A DNA stretch of 64,000 nt, taken from contig NW_019775780.1 in NCBI RefSeq assembly GCF_001039355.2, positions 601,775 to 665,774 of the forward strand, given 5' to 3'. Source of the DNA: Lingula anatina (taxonomy: Eukaryota > Brachiopoda > Lingulata > Lingulida > Lingulidae). Below the pieces are notes generated by a model. The model was not told where the DNA came from. It ran no database searches and was given only the letters and a program-made list of their open reading frames with translations. The position numbers were made by a program, and so were the translations under genes. The first letter of the stretch is position 1; the number at the start of each line of letters is the position of its first letter. Positions 25,561-36,700 of this stretch are shown piece by piece.

Positions 25561-26880
25561 CTCATCATCGCACGTCGAAAGCATCTCAATAATGTTTTCA
25601 TTACGAGAGGATGCCATAGCGCAGGCTGCGACACAGACCATTCTTACCACTACAGTCCAGGGGAAAGCCCTTCTCTTCCAATACATTCTTAGGAAAGAAA
25701 TGAAATCCTGTGAGGATCTCGATATCTGTGATCACTGGCACTACATCGGAGACACCACTCACGCTGCTGCACTTCAGGTCTTTGGCAAGAAGGTATTGCA
25801 AAAACCAGGATTGGTTTGATGCCAACATTGCAATCCTCCAACCCCTTATTGTAAAAAAGAGAATTGCATTGCAGAACTATCAGCAAAAACGTGAGAAATA
25901 TGTAGGCCTATAATTCTGATACTAGAGCTTACATTAGCAACTGGCTGACGTTGCGGCCTCAATCGGACACCTTTCACTAGCAGGCCTACCCAACTACCAT
26001 ACTCGGCACCGAATGATCCCGAATTCACCAGTAGATCGGACCACACTACCCGTGTGTGTGTGTGTAAGTACGCATTTCACAGTATCATACCCCAGAACAG
26101 ATACTTCGAAGCGCGTACTGAAAACTTGAAAACTGGTAGGCCTAGTGTGGTCTGATCTACCGGTGAATTCAAGATCATTCGGTGCCGAGTCTGGTAGTTG
26201 GGTATGACTTAGGCCTGACTGGGTAATGCTGGATGGACTGGTCACCCCATTTGTTGACATTCGACTTGAAATAGTCTCCAGCGCCCAGTCTCATATGCGT
26301 GCCAGGTAAGGCCACCTTTCTTGTTAAATGATGGGTTTCCTCCCTCCCCTAGATAGTTTCTTTGATGCCACATTCGTTCCATTTTTTTTGTTTTTTTTTT
26401 TTTTTTTGGTCAAGAAAGCCTTAACTACTCTTGGATGGAAGATATTCCATCAATATACATATAATTCTTCTAGATCTTAGACAACGCAGGCTGAGGTGAC
26501 TGGGCCATGCCCGCCGCATGGAGGACGGTCGGATCCCTAAGGACCCTTTGTAGGGTGAGCTAGAAAAGGGGTCTAGAGATGTTGGTTGCCCAAAATTCCA
26601 TTTCAAAGAAGTAAACGAGACATGCTAACGATTGATATACCAACCAACAACTGGGAATCTCTTATCTGAGGACAGAAACAGATCAGGACAAATGGAGGAT
26701 CATTTGCGGACAGTTGCTGGAAACTGGCGAGACAAAGCGGAATCCTGGAATTGATGCGGAAAGAGAGGGAGGAAAAGGTGGAAGCTCGAACAGTCCCATC
26801 GTGAAACTGTAGCCGCATTCGCCTCTCAGGATAGGTTTGATCAGTCACCAGTAAATGTGTTCGCAAGTGCGCTAAGTCAT
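25560..26880 (+). mobile_element. Internally deleted, frameshifted LINE copy
   Basis: Two segments of one non-LTR retrotransposon protein can be read. At 25,590-25,910 a linker region reads DTTHAAALQVFGKK and, after a frameshift near 25,790, KNQDWFDANIAILQPLI. At 26,450-26,870 the C-terminal region reads LGHARRMEDGRIPKDPL with in-frame stops, then TNNWESL. These match phrases common in animal LINE ORF2 proteins (in my memory DWFDxN and LGHVxRMxDxRIPK). The reverse transcriptase that should lie between them is missing, and a foldback element occupies part of that place. A dead copy. Confidence 0.75.
25980..26218. mobile_element. Foldback/MITE-like element inside the dead LINE
   Basis: The left arm CCCAACTACCATACTCGGCA (from 25989) continues to about 26050. 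It matches the reverse complement of 26133-26213, which ends with TCTGGTAGTTGGGTATGAC. Arms are about 65-75 bp with a few mismatches; the centre holds a GT microsatellite. There is no coding capacity. It was probably inserted in, or carried along with, the decayed LINE. Confidence 0.8.
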
Positions 26881-27779
26881 GGACATAGTCCGACGACTGC
26901 CTACTATATACTTAACTAGTAGCCATATGTCATACATTTGTTATAAAATCTGTCTTTTAGTATTTTCTTGTTTTATGATGAAAAACTTGATAAAAATAGG
27001 CGCTGAGGATGTATGTTGTAATAATGAGAGATGCCAATGAATTTTTTCTTTGGAAAGTAATAATGATGACGACTTCAATAAAAAGCTGTGGAAATGAATG
27101 AAGTTGGAGTTGAAAAAAGCATTGAAACACCATCATTAGATTGCATATTTTGGTCCAGTAATTGACCCCTTGCATCTGAGAGTATGTTTTGAGATATTTC
27201 AAATTAATATTTGATTTTTTCGCAGACTTAAATTCAGAAAAAATGTCAAAAAATGTGGTCTTTAACCGTTGTTAGTTTTTTCCTTATAGTACTCAATAAT
27301 TTATCAGTGTTTATGTCGTTAGAGTGAGAATGATCGGGACAAAAAAAGTATTTTTATTTAACTTTGCTATAAAAGTTTGTTGTTGACTAAAAGTGTAGGC
27401 CTAATCATATCTTAATTATGATCAATTAAGATATCTAGGCCCATGTTGACAACAATCCATGTCTTATATTTTAACGACATCTGATAACCACGACAATTTG
27501 AGACCCTGACATCAGGCAACAATATTCAAACCAATGTTCCCTCGAGCTCAATTTCTAGTATATGCATATACTTGGACTCACTGTGTACACACTTAATCCG
27601 ACATAACGAGTCTCAAAGTTATAAACTTAGCCAGTCCGCCGCTAGGGGTTTAACATTTGGAGAAAGTTACCTTAAAACACACGTCCTTTCATGAGAAGGT
27701 TCTACTTTGGGTACCTCGTAAAGTTGATGCTACAAAGTAAAGATTTGCCCGATTAAATCCAACGGTCAGTTACAATGAT
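26881..27779. other. Intergenic region and presumed spatacsin promoter
   Basis: No gene or repeat recognised. The last 200 bases before the spatacsin ATG are less AT-rich and presumably contain the promoter and 5' UTR. There is no obvious TATA box. Confidence 0.4.
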
Positions 27780-30700
27780 ATGCTTAGCATGTGGGTTGTC
27801 TTGAACGACCTATTTCCCAAGCAAAACATGGCGTTAGGAAGTGGGGAGGGTACACGGTTAACGCTGTTTAAATACACCGGCAGTAGGAAGTTAAAATGTA
27901 CAGAGAAGATTTATACTGGCCAGAAACAGTCCCCTGTGTGTATCCAAGATGAAGATGGGTACCTATCGTTTCTCAGCCCACTCAGTGCTTTGTATACTGA
28001 ACGCCTTCTCTCAAACATTCTACGGTAAGCCGACTGTTTACAGTTTTGAGGAACTCGTGACTGTTAGTGTTAGTTCACTCAGTTATGATGTTGCTCGTGC
28101 ATTGTCAGTTATTACTGTTTTCATAATTGTATAAGGTTTGTTTAACTGTACCCTGGTAATTTAATTTGTAAAACTTGGGCTATTAGAGAAATTGCTAAAT
28201 TAAGCCACTATTAATGTGATCCTGCAATTCTATGAAGCTCTGTTATTAATGATAAGCAAGCAACATATCATGAAGGAATGTTTTTCATGATCATGATATT
28301 TGCTCAGAGCAGATTTTAGTGGTATTTACAATTTGCAATGTATATGTAACCCTTCAAATTAATCCTATTTTACAGTTTCCAGTGGGAAGATCAGTTAGAT
28401 GATGAAGCAAGGACTTCTTTTGTCACCATCACTAAAGAGAATGATATTTATGGCTATGATATGACAGTAGGAGTAAACCAAGCAGGTACATATGTATAAC
28501 ATACTGCTAAGACATTAAGATAATTGAGGTTCAAGGTTTAGAGGTAATAAACATTAAGATAATTGAGGTTCAAGGTTTAGAGGTAATAAACATTGAAAAG
28601 GAAAGTAGATGGAAAACCACAAAAAGTTTTATTTTGTATGCTGCATATATGCAGAACAAGCAGATGTACTTCTAGCCATAGTGATTTTTTAAATACTGAA
28701 ATGAATTTCTTTGAAGTTAATTAAATTGATTGCTTATATAAAGTTCATACATACTTTTCTCTTGTGTTCTACAACAATGTCATCACATTTGAGTTCAATT
28801 CATTTTCAGGTGAACCTTATCATGTATTGAATCATGTCACACAATGTCAGTGCCAAACGTTGAAGACGGTTTTACTGGAGCTATGCATTGGTGAGAAAAG
28901 TAGCTGTATCAAAGCCTGTAGATGAAATTATTGTGTGTTTTTACTTTCTTGCAGACTTAAAAATGTTTTTGGTTGTAATGAAATCTTTAAAAACATGCGT
29001 AATTAAATGTATGCTTACTAGATGGTGTGTTAATTCTTGTGATTTCCATAGAATGAACAGATGTAAGGTCTATTCTTACAGCCTAACTGGTGTACATAGG
29101 ATTTAACTGAACTGTTGGTATAGTGCCATGTTACATCATGTTTCCTTTTTATTTGTGTAGATAAAAAAAAAGAATTGTATAATGACATGAATTATGATTT
29201 CAGAGGTTCATGAACAGTCTAGCATATCAATCCTGCAATACAGAAACAGTGCCATCACCATATTGATAGACCAAACACATCTTCTGCATTTGTTGTTGTA
29301 CAAAGACAGGCCACCAGATGTCACCACTGTGTGCTCTTTAACAGACGACACATTGCCATTGCAATGGGAGACAGTGGTCAACATGGAAATGGAGGGAGAC
29401 TGGCTGGTTATTATGGATGAATTAGGTCTTATTGGTATCTTTTTTTCTGTGACTACAATGTTAACCTCAATATTTCCTTTGGGGGCATAGAGACAATCTC
29501 AACTATGTGTCGTGTGTGATTTAATGATTTATTTTGAATACTTAGGGTCCTTTACTTGTTTTTACTCCTTACCATTTACCCCATAGGTTATTTGCTAACA
29601 GCCACTCTGATTGATTATCGATTAATATGAATTCTATAAAAAAGTAACTTTTTTCATTATATTCATATTGATTAATTATGACACCTTAACTCATCTCTCT
29701 CAGCTTTCTACAGTGTTATAAATGGTAGCCAGATGGCAGTGGTGGACACCAGGACAGTCCTGTCCCTACACAAACCAGTACACTTTGCAGTCACAAAAGA
29801 CTTAAAGACATTGAATGTTGTGGATACAGAGAACAAACTAGCTGTGATATCACTCAGTGCTTATTTCAATGTAAACCCACATCACTTGAGATCTAACGGT
29901 CAAGTTCATACCATTCCTCCCCTGACTGGTCAGTTGTCTGAAGTTGATGAAGATCAGGTAGATCTTTCAGGCACCACTCATAAAATGGACACTGCAACAT
30001 ATGGGGATCCATTGTGGAAACATTCATTAGGTTCTTTACACTCTGCACTGCAGCCCATGCTTAGTGATTCAAGTGCAGGGGCCCGGTGGCAGAAAACAAG
30101 CTCTTCATCATCACCACCTTCTTCATCATTTCCATTTCATTTCACATCTACTAGGACAGAGAGCTCTAAGATATGGGACTCTAAAAATGTAGTCACAGGT
30201 CTTGGAGTTGAGAGCAGGTCTTTCAACCAGACTGGTGAAGATTGTAGTTCCAGGGAAGTTTACTGGAGTGATGTAGTACATGTGTTGTCTGTACCAGTCT
30301 GTTGTGAGGGGATGACCATCAAGGATATGGCTGCTGGTTTGGATAGCTTGGCAGTTTGGTGGATGGGAGACACTCATGGTTTCTTGTGCACTTTTGATTT
30401 GCAAAGAGATAGCTGCAGCAAACATAGGTAATATTAACTCGTGACATGGTGTAGGCTTTTTACTTGTTTACAGTAATATTTTGATTGGACATGACTGTCT
30501 CAGTGTTTTGGTGCTGACATGAATTTAAGCACATACACACACACACACACACACACACCAGGAACTCCCACACACACTGCAGAAAGTTAAATGAATGGAA
30601 CAGCAGAGCATGATGAACTGTTCTGATTACTTTTAAGGCTGGAGTCTGGCACTGCTGTGTTGCTGTCAAAATACCTCAGCTCTCCTCACTTCCTCCTCAG

Positions 30701-33700
30701 TGAAACCACTCTGTCTGCTGTGGCTTTCAATTGTCAGCAAGAAGAACTTGTGAACAAGGTATGTATGTTCTTAATAAAATAGATTCTCATACAAGTTTTA
30801 TATATCAAGTAGCCTGTTCAAAGAATAGATATTAATTTCTGATCTTTTTGAAGCAGTGTTTCTTGATAATGTAGTTTTTACTTCTTTGGAAATCAACTGT
30901 CAGATAAGTTTTATATCATGAAGCTATATAGTTTTTTATATTAATAACATATAACCTCTCTCATATTTATTGATTTTACCTTGGTCAGTTATCCCAGCTT
31001 GGAGTCAAATATAGTCTAGAGGTTACCTCACCCAAAGTCAATGATTGTAAACTTTTAAACTCCTTAATTCTAGCTGATGCTGTATGAGAATGCCACAGTA
31101 GCAGATACCCTGTGTCGTCTCAATTCCTGGGACAGGTGCTCTATTCCCATACATGCTCTAGAGGTGGGGCTGAAACACAGGCAGCTGGACACTGTGGCCT
31201 TCTTCCTCAAGAGTAGGGAGAACTGTGAGTATTTTTACTGAATGATGATATCAACAGGTAATGATAACATAATGAGGAGTATTGTATTAATTAACCCTTT
31301 TTGTTGTGAGTTGAGGAATAAAATGGATGATTGCTTCTGGAGTAGTGCGATCGCTGTTCTAAAAATTATAGCTTTACGTACATGATTTTTTTTACCTTTA
31401 TTATTTTTAGTGTTTACTTCCAAACCAGTTATCAAGGGTGTAGGTAGGGTTGGTCAGTTCAAGCCCACCACTCCCCAGAGTCCAACAGGTATTCTGTCCC
31501 CTGTGGCTGGAACCATGACACAACCTTTCTTTGCCCACCATGTGCCCAGTGACCTGGTGCAGGTGGAGGGTGCCATTCAACTACTTATAGCAACTGTTAA
31601 GGTAAATAATCTGTAGTGATCAGTGATATGATCTTTGACATTTATTTTGATTGTTTTGCATTTAATTGTTAGGCTGAAACTGCTGAATCAGTACTGTAAC
31701 TGTTAAATTACTGAAGGTTTTTAAAATTGCCAAGTTAAAGTATCGTTCATATTTTTAGGTAATCACAACAGCATGTGCATTCCTTGTTTACATACTATTA
31801 AAACATACAGTGGCCATAAAATTTCACATGTATTTGATTAAATTTTGGTTAAACAAGGAGTATGTTTGTGTGTTTGGTGTTGTGATATAATATATTATAC
31901 ATTGGACTATGCAATGTCGGTTAATACAGTTAGTGTGATAGCAAGATTAATGTTATTTCCATGCCATTGGCTCTCAGGAGACTATGAAGGACACTGGATC
32001 TGTGCAGTTTGCTGAGCAGTTACTTCACCTGACCCTGGACTACCTCCACGGCCTGGTGAAGAATGCTCTGCTGGCTCTTAATGACCTCCTACTCAACCAG
32101 GGGGGTAAGTAGGAAAGGCAGTTCACAACCAGATCAATTTAGAATGGATATAGGGTAAATAAGGTCACTTAGTTATAACACAACTTGAAACCAAGTCTAA
32201 GGGCTTTATATGTATTTATATAATATAAGTGTGGGGCATAAGTAAGTCTGTAGCTGGGTGTGGACATGCTTGAGACAACTTTCAGAAGTTGAAATATAAA
32301 ATCACAAAATTTGATGTGGAAAAAACTACTGAAACAAAAATGTTGTTTGCATCATGTTTGCGTGTCTCAGTTATTGAAAAGTGTTATATTTTTTTTCAGG
32401 TGACTCTGAAGCTTACCAAGAACGACTAGAACTAGAAGGATCCATAGAAAAGCTGACAGATTACATTTCAGAGTCTAGACAACTGATGGTGGATGCTCCC
32501 AGGGTGACCCAGCGACAGGCTGGGGTGAGGGTTGGCCCTGTTGTGTACAGGGAGGACCAGGAGCCTGTTGCTATGGATGAAAAAATGGAAGGGTATACTC
32601 TAAGATGGATGCACATGAATACTGAGGTAGAATTGTGGAGCTGTTAATCCAGTGAAATTGGACTAAAAATCAGTCATGTGCATTGGTATTGAAACATTTC
32701 TATGCTTAACAACTACCGTTTCATATCTCATTTTTTTGCAAGTTGGCAATGAAACATTTTGTTTTAAAGACTAAGTGTCAAATCTTTTTTGACATTTAAA
32801 AAAACTGCCTGTTTATAGCACATTAGAAAATTTGAGTTGAAAATTTCATCTTATTAATTATCCTTTAGGTTTGACCTCTGATTTTTTTTTTTATCATAAC
32901 TAATTGTTTGCCTTCCAGGAAGTAATATTAGACGGCATCACCCAGAACTGCATGCCACTTGTCCAGGCATACCTCAAACCACTGGGAGAGGATGTCTCTC
33001 TGGGGCGTATACTACAAGTAGGGCTGAATGATACCATACAGCAACTATGGGCCAGGAAGTTCCCTGTGGCATGCCACTTGCTTCAGAACATGGTGAGTTT
33101 GTAGTAGCTGTGTTCACCTCAGCTTATACTGTTCTGTAATGTACTGTTCTGTTCATATTCCTAATGCTATTTTCTTAGGCCATTGTAGATAAGAAACGCA
33201 AAGGTTGTTTTCAACAGTTTATTATTGTGTTTTAAAGTTATCATTGTTTTAAAGGGACCTACTTTGCTTAAACATAACTCTATGATGGAATGACCCCAGA
33301 ATTGGTGTCAAAAATGCTATTCAGAGCATTGGAACAGTTGCTGAGAGACATTAGATTAAAATAATCTTGATATTTTTATCAGGCAAAATGAAAAAAGTGG
33401 AAATTGTCTCACCTAACCATATTTGGATATTTTAAAGGATGAATATTATAATCACATATAGTAGAAATGTTCTGTTTTTAATAAATACTATTATATGGCA
33501 ACCCAACAACTTAACCACTTGATGACTATTTGATAAATGAAAACAGAACAGTATTTACATGCAGATGCTGTGAGATAAAGCTTGACCTAACATGTGATAG
33601 TGTGACAAACTGATATATTTAAATGAAGATAATCTAGTTCAAAACATGGAAAATATATTATGAATTATGATTAAGGAAAAAACATTTTGGTATAACAATT

Positions 33701-36700
33701 GACAACCGTCTTCTTAGGTATCCTGTTTGCAGGATATACAAGTGTTATCAAAGAATGTTCAGCATTGACTGGTTAATGTCATTAGTGACAATTCATATGA
33801 CTAAGTGCTTAATTTTTTTACCCTCTATAAAGCATTTAAGTGTTTTCATATGAAGGAGCATATCATTCAGTACTTGAGTTTGTAGTATTATGAAAAATAT
33901 ACATTTTCATGAAACACCTTCATTGTGTGCAGTTTCCAAGACAAAGTTTGCCAAATTGTCTTCATCAATTTATTGCAAGCTTAGAAGTTGTATTGGCTGA
34001 TTTTCTTTTCAAAGTCTTGAATTGGTAGATTCTGAAAAGAAAAAAAAAGGGTTATTTTTCATAAAGAACATAGTATTTAGCATCTGAAAATTGTAACATT
34101 GTATGTATAACAGAAATGTTTTCCTTTAAATGATTACAAATGATACTGTATGATTTTGTCACAAAACTCTTTCAAAACGTACCCAAGAATGATCAGAGCA
34201 ATTAGGCAGAGTCCAGACATAATGCAATACACATAGCCTCTGAACCAGGCCACAGTGGCAGCATAGATACTGTTCAATATTGTATTTCCCAGGAGGGTGC
34301 AGACACTCTCTACTAGAGAAATACTGGCAAATAAAGCCCCTGAAATTAAAATGTAGTCACATAACTAAGAAAAATTGTGGAAAAATTAAGTTATTAGCAA
34401 ATGAGAAGTATAAAGCACTATTTGTAACTGAAACATTTGTTGTAATGGTTAACACTTCAAAAACCTAAATACAAATTGCACAACTGACATTTATTGTCAT
34501 CATAGAATGTTGTGTTCAACCTCCTAATGTACTTCATATAAGTAACAAAAAATGGTTTCGTTTTCAAAGTATACGTATGAATGTGGCCTGTCACCTTGTT
34601 CATGATGGGTGACAAGTTGAGACATGGCAGCCCTCAGCATAGCTATAGACAGCAAGGAAAGAGCACCTATGCTAGCACCTGTAAAGGAGAAGATAAAAAT
34701 TTACAAAAATGTAGGAAATATGAAATGGAAGATGTATTGAAAACTGGATTGTGTTGGTGCCTTCAGTGTCAGTGAAGGAGATGATAAGAGTGCATAAATA
34801 GGTTGGACTTTTGACTTTGTATGTCATGAAGCGAATTAAAATGTTATATATCATGCTAATATAATAAATATTTTTAAAATAAGATATGCGGAGTCAGTGG
34901 GGGAATTCTTATTACAGAGAAAAAAGGATGAAACCATTCAAAAGATGAATGCAAAGTGTCTGGAAGTAAAAAAAAAAAGGATAAACATGATCAGTTAGTT
35001 CAAAGGTTGTCTTTCTAAAAAGACTCAGTTTAAAGCAAAATGTATTTATTGAAGCCAAACCAAATGATGTTGGTTGGTGACATGTATTTTTACTTACCCA
35101 CATACATCATGTAGTCATATTGGGCGAATGCTATGATTATCTTGGATGATATATAACTTAGCAGGGCAACCATAGCCACTGTAACTTCTGACAACTTGAA
35201 CACCTTACGCATCAGCACTATACCTACCATGCTGGCCAACTGGTGAAACAAGAAAAATCCATTAGTTTAGACATTTAACCTATGATTACTCATTTTAAAA
35301 ATTGTGGTAGATGAAAAAAGCAGCAGGATTAGTCATCTTTTTCATTGCAACTTATTTGCTAAAGAAGGGTGATGTTGTCAGTTGGTGAAAATATAGGAAT
35401 TGATTTTTAAAATCCTGTCTATATCAGCTACTATTGTTGTTATTAATTACTAGTATTTATCATAACAGAGGATGATGAAAAATTATGAATAATGAAAATA
35501 CTTGACCATTATTTAATCACCTGGATGATCATGATTCGTATTGCATTATACCAGCCTATCTTTTCACTTGTCCAGCAGAAAGGGAGATTGAGCACGTATA
35601 ATGTGTCCACAGTAGAGCTTATCATTGGAATTGCAATTAAAAACAAAATTAATATCAACATTCGCAACTTCCATACTCTTCCTGGGGGAGCTGAAAGCAC
35701 CATATGATCTTTCTCAGTTTGTGAAATGTCTCTGTGTGGTAATGAGTGGTCTTCTCCCAACACTGAGCTATAGATTTGTCTGTTTGCCTCCACTGAACCA
35801 GTAGAGACTGAATGCTGAGCAGGGAATGTTTGGATATTGTCACTGGGTGGAGCCACATTACCAGCTGGTAAATGGGGAGTCTGTTGATCAGGTTGCACTG
35901 GTTTGGAAATGAGCTTTTCTTGTCCAGCATCAGGCACATGGAAGAACAGCTTTACCACTTGAAGCAAGTTACTGAAGTCAAGGAGTTTGGCCTCGGGGTC
36001 CTTCTCAATCAGTTCAGGGATGAAAAATATTGCATAGAGCAAAGCCAGGAGAATACTGCCTGCAATGACAAGCGTTTAGGTATTTATCTTTTATGAATAA
36101 AATCCTTTTTTTTTTGGCTGATAGTTATAGAGGGCAGTACTGGAAATATACTCTGTTTTGGTCACAATGGAGTAAAAAGCCTGAAATATACTAAATAGGG
36201 AGCTGATAATATATAACGTTACATGAAGTTAAAAAAAAACGTAAGAAAAGGGTATTAAGGAAGTATACATAAAAATTAGCTATTTACCTACAGTAACAAC
36301 CGTTGGTACAGAAAAATCTGGAAAAAGCTTGATCAGATATCCTATTACAATCTCTGATAGTGCTGCAGCAAGCATTGAACATGCTTCCCCAATGACGATT
36401 TTGATGGCCTTATTCTTAGCAGTAGAGATATCGGCGATGTATGAGAAACATCCCATAAAGGCTGTTGTGAAATACCCAAATAATCCTTCTACAAAGTATG
36501 CAGGTAGTAAACAATACAGAGGCCAGTTGAAATATATTATTGCCAGGGTGCCACCCTGACGGAGAAGGCTTCCTATGGCTGGAAGAATTAGACAAAGTTT
36601 ACGTCCAGCTTTGTCACTGTAGGCTCCATAGAAGACAGTCACCACCATAGATGGTATAGCACAGGTTATGGAAAAATATATTGACCATTCTGAGGCTTCT

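Noticed and set aside
33719-33727. GTATCCTG resembling a U12 donor
   Set aside because: It lies in the middle of an intron with no exon in frame before it.
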